A stretch of 64,000 bases of DNA from Bacillus sp. V2I10 (lineage in GTDB: Bacteria; Bacillota; Bacilli; Bacillales; Bacillaceae), in NCBI RefSeq assembly GCF_030817055.1, contig NZ_JAUSYV010000001.1:272001-336000 (forward strand), in the 5' to 3' direction. Of this stretch, positions 50,650 through 63,988 are shown one piece after another. A program made the position numbers and the translations under genes. Position 1 is the stretch's first letter. Every line of letters starts with the position of its first letter. The notes below the pieces were generated by a model. That model was not told where the DNA came from and did not search any database. It was given only the letters and a program-made list of their open reading frames with translations.

Positions 50650-51645
50650 TTATCCCTCCTGCAAAGATAAAACCAATTGCTCCATCAGTAATTGTGGACT
50701 CACATTCATCTGGAGTCTTTTTTTTGCTTCTAAAATAGAAGTGATTTTTTCAAGGATCTTTTGTCTGGATACTTGAATGGCGTGCTGTTCTAACTGTGGA
50801 AGCAGATCTTGATAGATAACATGATCCGTATTGCCAATTTGGATGGAAAGAATGTCTTTATATAAATATAATAGCAAGTCATAACCCATGTCCTGCTTTT
50901 CTTTTTCTGCGAAAAATGGCATCCATTGCGTTTGAACTTGGACAAATGCCTGTCCGTTTCGCTTTGATATCACTTCATATAATTTTATCACTACAAGTCT
51001 TGCCTGTGCAAACCAATCATCTCGACTTAATTCGAGTGCTTTTTCAACATTATTGGTCATTCTTGCTGCAAGTCTCGCAAAATTAGGAGATACCTCCCGC
51101 TTTAACAGCTCTTTCTCAATAGCTGAAGTTGGCAGCGGCATAAATGTAAGCGTTTGGCACCTTGATAGGATTGTATTTAAAATTTGATGCACTTGTTCAG
51201 TCATCAAAATGGCCATCGTATTGGCATTTGGTTCTTCTAAAAATTTCAGCAGACTGTTGGCAGCATTGGCCGTCATTTTGTCAGCATGCGAAATAATGTA
51301 CATTTTTTTGCTTGATTCAACGCCGGTTTTTGTGAATTCTCCCTGAAGATCTTGAATCTGCCACTTTTTTATCGATAAACCGTCCGGTTCAACTAAATGG
51401 ACATCCGGATGATTGCCGGAGTGGATGCGTTTGCAGTTTCTGCATGACTCACAAGGTCTGAAATCTTCGGTATTTTCACAAAAGAAGCTTCTGGCGAGAA
51501 GCAGGCTGATTTCTTTTTTTCCTGTACCTTTTTTTCCTTCAAAAAGGTATGCATGAGCAAGCCGTTTTTTTTCGAGACTGTTGCCCAGCAGTTTCAGTAC
51601 TTTAGGCTGATAATCGGCCAGCTCATTCCAAGTACTCATCGTCAT
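50650..51645 (-). CDS. holB: DNA polymerase III subunit delta'
   Basis: Clamp-loader stator subunit, partner of DnaX and HolA. The 331-residue AAA+ protein has a degenerate ATP site (LFEGKKGTGKKEI), a zinc module (CENTEDFRPCESCRNCKR) and SRCQTLTF sensor region. I start at the ATG at 51645 with AAAGAGTG upstream; a GTG three codons earlier is also in frame. dnaX lies in the same window at 62231. Confidence 0.95.
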   Translation of the reverse strand: MTMSTWNELADYQPKVLKLLGNSLEKKRLAHAYLFEGKKGTGKKEISLLLARSFFCENTEDFRPCESCRNCKRIHSGNHPDVHLVEPDGLSIKKWQIQDLQGEFTKTGVESSKKMYIISHADKMTANAANSLLKFLEEPNANTMAILMTEQVHQILNTILSRCQTLTFMPLPTSAIEKELLKREVSPNFARLAARMTNNVEKALELSRDDWFAQARLVVIKLYEVISKRNGQAFVQVQTQWMPFFAEKEKQDMGYDLLLYLYKDILSIQIGNTDHVIYQDLLPQLEQHAIQVSRQKILEKITSILEAKKRLQMNVSPQLLMEQLVLSLQEG

Positions 51646-51657
51646 ATCTATCACTCT

Positions 51658-52098
51658 TTACGTATAGAGGTTAATTAAAAGGTCTTTAATTTCACCTATT
51701 TTTGCCAGTATGTCGATGGATGACTGATCTTCATTGAGCAGATTTTCCGTCAGTTCAATTAGATGCTGATCCAGTTGTTCTACGGTGACCAGTGACCGGG
51801 TGTTTCCGCTATAGTCCCAGCTTCCGGACTGCTTTACTTTCAGCCCATAGTCCACAGCTTCCTGTATGAATCGTCTGACAAGCGATTTATATCTTGAGAG
51901 ATCCCGCATATTCCGGGATTTCGCAACACGCCGGCCAGCCTCTTCAACGTTTGCCATCAATGTATTTAATTGCTGCAGCTGCAGCTTGGATTCTTGTTTC
52001 AGCACTATTTCTGAAAATGGTTTGGATCCGGCTGCTGTTGTTTTCTGTTTGGCGTTTCTCTTATCTAATCCAGTACGAAGCTCTTGATTGATCTTCAT
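51658..52098 (-). CDS. yaaR: DUF327 protein YaaR
   Basis: A 146-residue, mostly helical protein matching B. subtilis YaaR. Conserved parts include LQLQQLNTLMANVEEAGRRV, LSRYKSLVRRFIQEAVDYGL and the C-terminal IDILAKIGEIKDLLINLY. The function is unknown. The neighbours darA (c-di-AMP sensing) and holB do not settle it. It lies 13 bases after darA and 12 before holB. Confidence 0.9.
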   Translation of the reverse strand: MKINQELRTGLDKRNAKQKTTAAGSKPFSEIVLKQESKLQLQQLNTLMANVEEAGRRVAKSRNMRDLSRYKSLVRRFIQEAVDYGLKVKQSGSWDYSGNTRSLVTVEQLDQHLIELTENLLNEDQSSIDILAKIGEIKDLLINLYT

Positions 52099-52111
52099 TT
52101 ATGCCCGCACC

Positions 52112-52441
52112 TTAAAAATGGTGGAATTGTTCGATCGGAAGTACAAAGACTGTCGCTCCGCCAACTTCAACTTCAACAGGATAAGGTACATACGAATCCG
52201 CATTCCCGCCCATGGGAGACACTGGAGCTACAAGCTGTTCTCTTGATTGGCAGTTCTCTTTAATAACGGCTAATGCTTTCTCAACACGCGCGTCTTCCGT
52301 ACCAATCATGAAGGTTGTATTGCCTGACTTCAAAAACCCGCCAGTCGATGCAAGTTTCGTTGCTCTGAAATTATGTTCAACCAATGCGCTTGAAAGCTTA
52401 TTGCTGTCCTGATCCTGTACAACCGCAATAATCATTTTCAT
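52112..52441 (-). CDS. darA: PII-like cyclic-di-AMP receptor DarA (YaaQ)
   Basis: A 109-residue trimeric PII-like protein that binds c-di-AMP. Seen: MIIAVVQDQDSNKLSSALVE, the ligand-site loop ATKLASTGGFLKSGNTTFMI, and the extended B-loop with a second glycine-rich segment before the conserved PYPVEVEVGGATVFVLPIEQF. Downstream partners are not known. It is in line with tmk upstream and yaaR downstream. Confidence 0.94.
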   Translation of the reverse strand: MKMIIAVVQDQDSNKLSSALVEHNFRATKLASTGGFLKSGNTTFMIGTEDARVEKALAVIKENCQSREQLVAPVSPMGGNADSYVPYPVEVEVGGATVFVLPIEQFHHF

Positions 52442-52536
52442 AGGTATGCCTCCTTATAGTTTAACAGCTTAATCCTGATAAAGCATTGTTTCATTTATGG
52501 TAATTGTAACATTGTTGTTACTTATTATATCAGCGT

Positions 52537-53163
52537 TTACTTTAAATAAGGAATTAAAACTTCCTTCACATCATGATAGACCTCAGCAATAGACTGATCG
52601 GCATTAATAACTTTTATCCGTTCAGGGAATTTATCAATTAAATGTTTATAGCCCTGCTGAACCTTTAAATGAAAGTCCATCTTCTCAAGATCCAGTCTGT
52701 TCACTTCTCTGCCGTCATTGCCGCTGATTCTCATCAGACCGCGCTCAGGCTCTATATCAAAGTATAAAGTAACCTCAGGCATGACACCGTCAATCGCAAA
52801 CATATTAATAGAATAAACATCATCTACACCGATTTCTCTCGCATACCCCTGATAGGCTAAGGAACTATCAATAAACCGGTCACAGATAATCAGTTTTCCC
52901 TCATTTAAGGCAGGAATTACTTTCTCTACAATATGCTGGCGTCTTGCAGCTGCATACAGCAAAGCCTCTGTTCTTGAATCCATTTCTGTATTTTCTTTAT
53001 TTAAAATCACTTCACGGATTTGCTCAGCAATCCGGATTCCTCCTGGTTCACGGGTGAATACTGCCTCTATACCCTTTTCCCTGAATTCCTCTGACAGCAT
53101 ATTCAGGATGGTTGTCTTCCCTGCACCATCAGGCCCTTCGAATGTGATAAAAATCCCTTTCAT
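52537..53163 (-). CDS. tmk: Thymidylate kinase
   Basis: Phosphorylates dTMP to dTDP for DNA synthesis. 208 residues: P-loop FEGPDGAGKTT, FTREPGG, the DR(Y/F) motif in CDRFIDSSLAYQG and a LID region. I start at MKGIFITF (53163) with AAAGGTG upstream; a GTG three codons before is in frame. It begins 5 bases after the end of yaaO. Confidence 0.96.
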   Translation of the reverse strand: MKGIFITFEGPDGAGKTTILNMLSEEFREKGIEAVFTREPGGIRIAEQIREVILNKENTEMDSRTEALLYAAARRQHIVEKVIPALNEGKLIICDRFIDSSLAYQGYAREIGVDDVYSINMFAIDGVMPEVTLYFDIEPERGLMRISGNDGREVNRLDLEKMDFHLKVQQGYKHLIDKFPERIKVINADQSIAEVYHDVKEVLIPYLK

Positions 53164-53168
53164 TACAA

Positions 53169-54594
53169 TCACCTTTTCTTTATATAAACTGCAAGCTTTT
53201 CTTCTGACAGTGCACTGCTTCCCTGAAACCTTGCACCGCCTTGTATCAGCACCTGTATTTGGCTGATATGTTCCTTCGTGATTCGTTCTCCCTCCATTAA
53301 AAGAGGGATTCCCGGCGGATATGGAATTACAGCGTCTCCGCTTAATAAGCCGGCCGCATCCTTAAAAGATACAACCTCTCTACTATACCCATTTAACTGA
53401 TAATAGGATAGGGGCATGCTGATAGGGCGGGTGCCAGTTTGGAAGAGTAGAGGATTCAGCTCGTTTTTTCCACCGAAAGTACCCTTTATAGTGGTATACC
53501 CAAATTCAGGCGCCATCTTACTTGTTAACGGCAAAACGAGCAATACATTCTGGAGGTCTGCAAGCTCCGTATAGATGCCAGAAGCCTCTAAGTGACTCTG
53601 AAGCTCAAAACCAGTCATTCCGATATTTGATTTAATCGTAAGTTTAAGAGGATCTGTACTTGCCTTCCTGTCTTTGGAACGAACAATACAAAGCTCATCT
53701 ATTTCCATAATCGTATTTTCAAAAGAGTTTATTGCGTCAGAGATGGAATCAACTGCTTTTGCAGATATTAAACCCTCTAAATAAGCTCTTGCTAAGTCCA
53801 ATGAGGCCATGATTGGATAAGACGGACTGCTGCTCTGTAAAATGGATAGATAGTGACCTATACGGTTTGCATTTGCCAATTTGCCATTCACATGCAAATA
53901 GGAACCCATTGTCATTGCCGGCAATGTTTTATGGGCAGAGTGAACAACAACATCTGCACCAGCCTCTAATGCAGATTGCGGGAAAGGATCCCCCAGTATA
54001 AAAATGGGCACCGTGTGCCTCGTCCACCAAAACAGGGATATTCTTTTCATGGGCAAGCTTTACTGCACCATGCAGGTCACACGCCAAGCCATAATAATTC
54101 GGACTCGTTAAAATTAAAGCTGATGCATCTGGATATTCATTTATAGCTTCAGCAATGGTTTCCTGCGGCACATAAGAAGGCACCATCAACTCTTCATCAA
54201 ATTTTGGCGCCAGAAATACTGGACAGGCTCCTGCAAGCCTAATTCCATTAATAATGGATTTATGACTGTTCCGCTGGACTAAAACCGGCTTATCTCTCTC
54301 ACAGCAAGCCATAATCATTGCGATATTTCCTGAGGTTGAACCATTTACTAAAAAGTACGTTTTATCTGCCTTATATAGAGCTGCAGCAAGCTCCTGAGCC
54401 TCTGCAATCGGGCCGCTTGGATCATGAAGATCATCCAATCCTGTGATCTCCGTCGCATCTAACTTTAAAATCTTTTCAAAATCATCTATTGCCTCTTGAG
54501 AAAAAATCTGTCCATATTTATGCCCGGGTACATGAAACGAAACCGGGTGCTTCATCGCATGCCTTTTCAGGGCTGAATACAGTGGAGTATCCAT
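53169..54594 (-). pseudogene. yaaO: Orn/Lys/Arg decarboxylase-like gene with one frameshift (yaaO)
   Basis: Matches the PLP fold-type I Orn/Lys/Arg decarboxylase YaaO, but the reading frame breaks once. The first part (54594 to about 54000) encodes SFHVPGHKYGQIF, LVNGSTSGNIAMIMACCERD and VLVDEAHGAHF. The second (to 53169) continues with SAHKTLPAMTMGSYLH, which carries the PLP lysine, and the C-terminal domain PPGIPLLMEGERITKEHI. Removing one T from the T5 run (A5 on the + strand, 54000-54004) restores a single 474-residue protein of family length. No other lesion is visible, so the break is recent or a sequencing error. Confidence 0.88.
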
Positions 54595-54651
54595 CTAAAC
54601 AAAAACCGTCCTTTATCATGTATTACCGTTATTATATCAGTAGTAGGTCAA

Positions 54652-54679
54652 TAGAAAAAGCTGCCTGACCCGGCAGCTT
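54652..54679 (-). terminator. Terminator after csfB
   Basis: AAGCTGCC/GGCAGCTT perfect stem, 6-nt loop (54658-54679), then TTTTCT on the minus strand. Confidence 0.88.
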
Positions 54680-54881
54680 AAGAATAGAGCGGCGGCGTTT
54701 TCACTCTCCGCAGCTTATCAATAAAAAATTTATATTTAGGATCTTCTGTTTCTGTCTGAATCATATCAATCTCACAATCTGTACAAACAAAGCTTGTATA
54801 GAGATGAATTCCCTTCGCCTTTTCCGTATCACATATAATACACGTTTCTCCAGCCGGTTTCTTTAAATCTTCCGAATTCAA
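54678..54881 (-). CDS. csfB: Anti-sigma factor Gin (CsfB)
   Basis: Binds and inhibits sigma-G (and sigma-E) so that sigma-G does not act too early. The 67-residue protein has the zinc pairs CIIC and CTDC separated by the family-typical GIHLYTSFV segment, and the conserved end RRVKTPPLYS. I start at a TTG at 54881 with GGAGGTGGAG in good position; an ATG 11 codons upstream lies within the ribosome-site and promoter region. A near-perfect sigma-F promoter precedes it. Confidence 0.93.
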   Translation of the reverse strand: MNSEDLKKPAGETCIICDTEKAKGIHLYTSFVCTDCEIDMIQTETEDPKYKFFIDKLRRVKTPPLYS

Positions 54882-54902
54882 TGCTCTCCACCTCCATACA
54901 AA

Positions 54903-54932
54903 CAGTTTTGCCACAGATTAAAAGTTGTATAC
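54903..54932 (-). promoter_or_regulatory. Candidate sigma-F promoter of csfB
   Basis: GTATA (54928-54932), 15-bp spacer and GGCAAAACTG (54903-54912) fully match the sigma-F consensus GYATA and GGNNANANTR. csfB is sigma-F dependent in B. subtilis. Confidence 0.85.
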
Positions 54933-54959
54933 AAAATTATGAATTATCTTACCCTCTCT

Positions 54960-55243
54960 AATTGTATGATGGTGTTCATAAATCGTGTTTGTCTACAAAA
55001 AAATATCTAGGCGGAAGGCTCATTAAAGGTGGCGGCAGATGATATTTTGGCTGTTGAATAGTTAGAGCCCGGTTTTGGACAGTGAAATGAGGTTACAGAC
55101 CTGTTGCAATACTCCAGCGGAGAGTTAAACGCTGTTTTGGAGAGTAAGTTCGTAAAGCTCTCTTAAATGAGTGCTTTGTCTGTTTCTTAAAAGATTCATT
55201 TGCCAAGTGCAGCCAGAAAAAGGCCATTTATCTCTTATTCCAT
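54960..55243. other. Non-coding gap between csfB and the rRNA terminator
   Basis: About 280 bases without a supported gene, hairpin or recognisable promoter. It separates the csfB promoter from the rRNA operon terminator. I see no remnant of another gene in it. Confidence 0.6.
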
Positions 55244-55278
55244 ACAAAAAAAGAACAGCATCTCTGCTGTTCTTTTTT
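55244..55278 (-). terminator. rRNA operon terminator
   Basis: AAAGAACAGCA/TGCTGTTCTTT perfect 11-bp stem with a 4-nt loop and T tract on the minus strand, just after the 5S gene. Confidence 0.95.
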
Positions 55279-55284
55279 ATGCGT

Positions 55285-55401
<117 letters not shown>

Positions 55402-55429
55402 AATATGCAATTGATTAGAAAGAATGTTA

Positions 55430-58558
<3,129 letters not shown>

Positions 58559-58576
58559 TTTCAAAGAACAACTTCT

Positions 58577-58652
58577 TGGTGGAGCCTAGCGGGATCGAAC
58601 CGCTGACCTCCTGCGTGCAAGGCAGGCGCTCTCCCAGCTGAGCTAAGGCCCC
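58577..58652 (-). tRNA. tRNA-Ala (UGC)
   Basis: 76 nt with encoded CCA; acceptor GGGGCCT/AGGCTCC, anticodon TGC in CCTTGCACG. It is in the 16S-23S spacer. Confidence 0.97.
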
Positions 58653-58668
58653 ATATGAATTTAAGAGA

Positions 58669-58745
<77 letters not shown>

Positions 58746-58849
58746 ATCTCATAAGTATGAATAAAAGAATGTTTGTGACGTACAAAAAAGTACGCGCAAA
58801 TGATTCTTCGCTTACTTCTAAAGTAAACTGCTATTCACTTAGAGGGAAC

Positions 58850-60520
<1,671 letters not shown>

Positions 60521-60554
60521 TTATTGCGTCGCACTCTCTCGAAGCGACCCCTTT

Positions 60555-60584
60555 AATATACCATTTATCGCTCTGTTCCGTCAA
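60555..60584 (-). promoter_or_regulatory. rRNA operon promoter P2 (sigma-A)
   Basis: TTGACG (60579-60584), 18-bp spacer, TATATT (60555-60560), about 115 bp before 16S. Confidence 0.82.
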
Positions 60585-60631
60585 CAACTTTTTTTAAAAA
60601 GTTTTATGTAACGTCATCAGCGACGTCTATT

Positions 60632-60660
60632 AATATACCACCTGCTGTAAATGGTGTCAA
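60632..60660 (-). promoter_or_regulatory. rRNA operon promoter P1 (sigma-A)
   Basis: Perfect TTGACA (60655-60660), 17-bp spacer, TATATT (60632-60637), tandem with P2. The sequence is unrelated to the promoters of the other rRNA operon at 658-774. Confidence 0.85.
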
Positions 60661-60661
60661 C

Positions 60662-60700
60662 AAAAAAATTAGAACAAGCGAAACCAGCCGCCTGTTCTAA
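60662..60700 (-). terminator. Terminator after bofA
   Basis: TTAGAACA/TGTTCTAA stem extended by GCG/CGC, loop about 8 nt, followed by TTTTTTT on the minus strand. It directly abuts the rRNA P1 promoter. Confidence 0.88.
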
Positions 60701-60963
60701 GATAAAATAACCATTTTTATAATAATTAATGCAGCAACACCCGGCAAACCAAGCAATCCAGAAATACCCGCAGTCGTCAGATTAATGGGGATGTGCAGGC
60801 CCATGCTTGTACCAAATGCATTAATGAAGAATAAAAATAATGCACCTATTACAACTTTCACAAGCACTTGACCAGCCCAGCGCATTGACTTGAGCGGGGC
60901 GCCTGCAACAAGCAGCAGGATTATGATTCCTCCGAGAATGGAAAAAACGTAGACAGGTTCCAT
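60697..60963 (-). CDS. bofA: Pro-sigma-K processing inhibitor BofA
   Basis: A small membrane protein that holds the intramembrane protease SpoIVFB inactive until the forespore signals. Two hydrophobic segments (about residues 3-22 and 32-54 with the start used) and the conserved FGTSMGLHIPINLTTAGISG then LLGLPGVAALIIIK. I start at MEPVYVFS (60963), giving 88 residues as in B. subtilis; ATG codons 6-7 codons upstream are also possible because the ribosome site is weak for every start. Confidence 0.93.
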   Translation of the reverse strand: MEPVYVFSILGGIIILLLVAGAPLKSMRWAGQVLVKVVIGALFLFFINAFGTSMGLHIPINLTTAGISGLLGLPGVAALIIIKMVILS

Positions 60964-61027
60964 TCCACCACTCACTTTCATCATTACTTTCTAAATATCT
61001 ATGAAAGCCTGGTGAAAATAGAACAAG

Positions 61028-61249
61028 CTATTTCCTGCCGATTGTAATATTCCTCTTTTTTGCTTCTCTTAATAAGAAGAAATATTTTGATTGAGCCACT
61101 TTTAATTCATATAGTATTTCAGGAGATGGCTCCACACTTTTATCAACAAGCTGTTTTTGCCGATTCCATTCATCCTTCATAAAAAGGAGGTCATCAACAA
61201 GCAGCTGATCGTATTCTTTTCTAAGCCAGCCTTTTCTGCGAAAAAACAA
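61028..61249 (-). CDS. yaaL: DUF2508 protein YaaL
   Basis: A 73-residue charged helical protein, equivalent to B. subtilis YaaL between recR and bofA. Conserved: LRKEYDQLLVDDLLFMKDEW and ELKVAQSKYFFLLREAKKRN. No function known and no motif to suggest one. Confidence 0.9.
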   Translation of the reverse strand: MFFRRKGWLRKEYDQLLVDDLLFMKDEWNRQKQLVDKSVEPSPEILYELKVAQSKYFFLLREAKKRNITIGRK

Positions 61250-61278
61250 AGAAACTTCCCCTCTCCGGCATCCCGATA

Positions 61279-61875
61279 TTAAAGCTCCCGTCTTCCTTCC
61301 AGAGCTTTTGATAAAGTTACTTCATCCGCATATTCCAGATCTCCGCCTACAGGAAGGCCATGTGCTATTCGCGTCATTTTAATCCCTGTCGGCTTTAAAA
61401 GTCTGGAGATATACATCGCGGTTGCTTCACCTTCAATGTTAGGATTGGTAGCGAGTATGATTTCCTGCACCGTATCATCCTGAAGCCTTTTCAGCAGTTC
61501 AGGAATCTTGATATCCTCAGGTCCGATGCCATCCATCGGTGAGATTGCACCTTGAAGCACATGATACAGCCCTGAGTATTCCTTCATTTTTTCCATTGCG
61601 ATAACGTCTTTTGGGTCCTGAACGACACAAATGACGGTTTTATCTCTTCTTTGGTCTTCACAAATATAGCAGGGATCCTGATCTGTAATATGACCGCATA
61701 CAGAACAGTACGTAAGATTTCTTTTGGCATTGACCAAGGCCTTTGCAAAATCCAGCACAACGTCTTCTTTCATATTCAGTACAAAAAAAGCCAGACGAAC
61801 GGCCGTCTTCGGGCCAATTCCTGGCAGTTTCATAAAGCTGTCAATCAGCTTTGATATCGGTTCAGGATAATGCAT
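61279..61875 (-). CDS. recR: Recombination mediator RecR
   Basis: Works with RecO and RecF to load RecA on gapped DNA. 198 residues: an N-terminal HhH region (MKLPGIGPKTAVRLAFFVL), the four-cysteine zinc finger CSVCGHITDQDPCYIC (about 57-72), a Toprim domain (ICVVQDPKDVIAMEK, LATNPNIEGEATAMYI) and a Walker-like C-terminus. It lies 10 bases after ebfC. Confidence 0.97.
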   Translation of the reverse strand: MHYPEPISKLIDSFMKLPGIGPKTAVRLAFFVLNMKEDVVLDFAKALVNAKRNLTYCSVCGHITDQDPCYICEDQRRDKTVICVVQDPKDVIAMEKMKEYSGLYHVLQGAISPMDGIGPEDIKIPELLKRLQDDTVQEIILATNPNIEGEATAMYISRLLKPTGIKMTRIAHGLPVGGDLEYADEVTLSKALEGRREL

Positions 61876-61885
61876 TTCATTCCTC

Positions 61886-62212
61886 CTAGAACATGCCTGG
61901 CAAGTTCATGCCTTTTGTAAATTTACCCATTGTATCGTTTGTGAGTTCATCCATTTTCTTCAGAGCGTCATTTGTAGCAGCAAGAACTAAATCTTGAAGC
62001 ATATCGATATCTTCCGGATCTACAACTTCCTCTTTAATGTTTACATCGACTACTTCTTTGTTTCCATTAATCGTAACAGTGACCATACCGCCGCCAGCTG
62101 TTCCTTCAATTGTTTTTTCAGCCAGTTCTTCTTGCGCTTTGGCCATATCTTTCTGCATTTTTTGCATTTGTTTCATCATTTTCTGCATGTTGCCCATTCC
62201 GCCACGGTTCAT
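61886..62212 (-). CDS. ebfC: Nucleoid-associated protein YaaK (EbfC/YbaB family)
   Basis: A 108-residue dimeric DNA-binding protein with a long Met/Gln/Lys-rich helical N-terminus (MQKMMKQMQKMQKDMAKAQE) and the YbaB core (GMVTVTINGNKEVVDVNIKE, PEDIDMLQDLVLAATNDALK). Located between dnaX and recR, the universal order for this family. The start could be slightly different, since methionines are frequent at the N-terminus. Confidence 0.94.
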   Translation of the reverse strand: MNRGGMGNMQKMMKQMQKMQKDMAKAQEELAEKTIEGTAGGGMVTVTINGNKEVVDVNIKEEVVDPEDIDMLQDLVLAATNDALKKMDELTNDTMGKFTKGMNLPGMF

Positions 62213-62230
62213 AATAAATCTCCTCCAATA

Positions 62231-63928
62231 TTAATCTTTTATTTCAATGAGATCTGTACCCACTAGTTTTTTTGCTTCAGCTATGAGCGGATCTTCGTCT
62301 TCTTCAGGGGAATCGCCATCATCATTCTGACGCTGATCACGTATGTAATCTTCTCTTATTTTACCCCATTCTTGTTCTGGAACGCCAACCATTTCCATGT
62401 TTCGTCCCGTTAATTCTAAAAGAATGGCTTCCATATTGCTGCGAACTTGATTGTTGTTGTCCGCTACCATTTTACAATGGATTTCATATTTAAACTTTAA
62501 CACAAATGCTGTCTCTGATGCAGCTACCGGTTCACTGTCTGTCAGAAGGGCTGCATGAGATACTTTGTTTTGCCTGCGCAGATAATCAAGCAGCTCTCCC
62601 CAGCGGCTCTTTATGGCTGCCAGGTTTTGTTTCGTTGCATCTTTCAGGATTTCTTGAATCCGGCCTGCAGGCACTTTGTACCCGCTTCGGACGGCTTTTG
62701 GCGCCTTTTGTTCATTTTGCGGCGCTTGCTGTCCGCTGATTGCGACTCCCTGTTTTTTCAGAAGCTCTAATTCATTTGCAAGTTTCTTCACTGTCGCTTC
62801 AAGCTCAGTATGGTTTTCACTTTTACTAGATTGAACAGCTTTTGCCTCATGCTCGGATAGCTTAACAATTGCCACCTCAAGGAAAATACGGGGGTGATTT
62901 GTCCATTTCATTTCCTGTTGGCTTTTGTTTAGGACATCTATAGCATGGTAGATTGTATCGGGAGGCATCTGTTTAGATAATTCCACAAACTGTTCATCAA
63001 CTGTAACCCGCTCTAATACTTCCTCAAGCTGCGGAGCTGTTTGATGCAGCAGCAGATCCCTGTAATAGTAGATAAAGTCTTCTACAAGTTTCGATGCATC
63101 TTTTCCCTGATTCATCAGCTCATCTAAAGCCTGCAGAGCTGCAGATACGTCTTTATTGAACATAGCATGGATTAATTCGCCTATCATCGCCTGTGAGACT
63201 GATCCCGTTATCAGCAGTGCATCATCTAATGTCACGGTTTCATCACTGAAGGAAATAGCCTGATCGAGCAAACTCAGGGCATCACGCATACCGCCATCCG
63301 CTGCACTTGCAATGACCTGAAGCGCAGCAGTATCTGCTTCTATCTCCTGATCTTCAATGATCTCCTGCATTCTCCCGACAATTGCAGCCGCTGTTATTCG
63401 TTTAAAATCGAATCTCTGGCACCTGGAGATAATCGTCAGCGGTATTTTGTGAGGTTCTGTTGTGGCTAATATAAAGATGACATGCTTAGGCGGTTCTTCA
63501 AGCGTTTTTAACAAGGCATTGAACGCTCCTATGGAGAGCATGTGCACTTCATCAACGATATAAACCTTATAGCTCACCGAAGACGGTGCATATTTTACTT
63601 TATCACGTATATCCCGTATTTCATCTACTCCATTATTTGAAGCAGCATCTATTTCAATCACATCGGAAATGGAACCATCTGTGATGCCAAGGCAAGCAGA
63701 ACATTCATTGCACGGTTCTGCAACCGGAGCTTTTTCACAATTGACTGTTTTCGCAAAGATCTTGGCCGCACTCGTTTTCCCTGTTCCTCTTGGTCCGGAA
63801 AAAAGATAGGCATGCGAGAATTTTTCTTGCAGCAGGGCATTTTGAAGCGTTCTTGTAATATGTTCTTGACCTACGACATCACGAAATTGCTGCGGCCGCC
63901 AAACACGGTATAAAGCCTGGTAACTCAC
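62231..63928 (-). CDS. dnaX: DNA polymerase III subunits gamma/tau
   Basis: The motor subunit of the clamp loader. 565 residues: AAA+ domain with Walker A SGPRGTGKTSAAKIF (about 44-58), zinc module (CEKAPVAEPCNECSAC), Walker B VYIVDEVHMLS and SRC motif ISRCQRFDF; then domain III and a tau-like C-terminal region binding PolC and helicase. Translation starts at a GTG with GGAGGG upstream. In B. subtilis the 4.5S RNA gene scr precedes it; that would lie beyond the window end. Confidence 0.97.
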   Translation of the reverse strand: MSYQALYRVWRPQQFRDVVGQEHITRTLQNALLQEKFSHAYLFSGPRGTGKTSAAKIFAKTVNCEKAPVAEPCNECSACLGITDGSISDVIEIDAASNNGVDEIRDIRDKVKYAPSSVSYKVYIVDEVHMLSIGAFNALLKTLEEPPKHVIFILATTEPHKIPLTIISRCQRFDFKRITAAAIVGRMQEIIEDQEIEADTAALQVIASAADGGMRDALSLLDQAISFSDETVTLDDALLITGSVSQAMIGELIHAMFNKDVSAALQALDELMNQGKDASKLVEDFIYYYRDLLLHQTAPQLEEVLERVTVDEQFVELSKQMPPDTIYHAIDVLNKSQQEMKWTNHPRIFLEVAIVKLSEHEAKAVQSSKSENHTELEATVKKLANELELLKKQGVAISGQQAPQNEQKAPKAVRSGYKVPAGRIQEILKDATKQNLAAIKSRWGELLDYLRRQNKVSHAALLTDSEPVAASETAFVLKFKYEIHCKMVADNNNQVRSNMEAILLELTGRNMEMVGVPEQEWGKIREDYIRDQRQNDDGDSPEEDEDPLIAEAKKLVGTDLIEIKD

Positions 63929-63958
63929 ATAACGCCCTCCTTCAAATTCATCCCTTCT

Positions 63959-63988
63959 ATTATACCTTATGGAATTAGTATTTTACAA
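63959..63988 (-). promoter_or_regulatory. Candidate dnaX promoter (sigma-A)
   Basis: TTGTAA (63983-63988), 18-bp spacer, perfect TATAAT (63959-63964) near the window end, about 30 bp before dnaX. Confidence 0.6.

Noticed and set aside
53990..54010. Programmed ribosomal frameshift in yaaO
   Set aside because: The frame change needed is +1 after CAT TTT, with no slippery heptamer in the right phase, no in-frame stop context and no stimulatory hairpin. A 1-nt indel in T5 explains it better.
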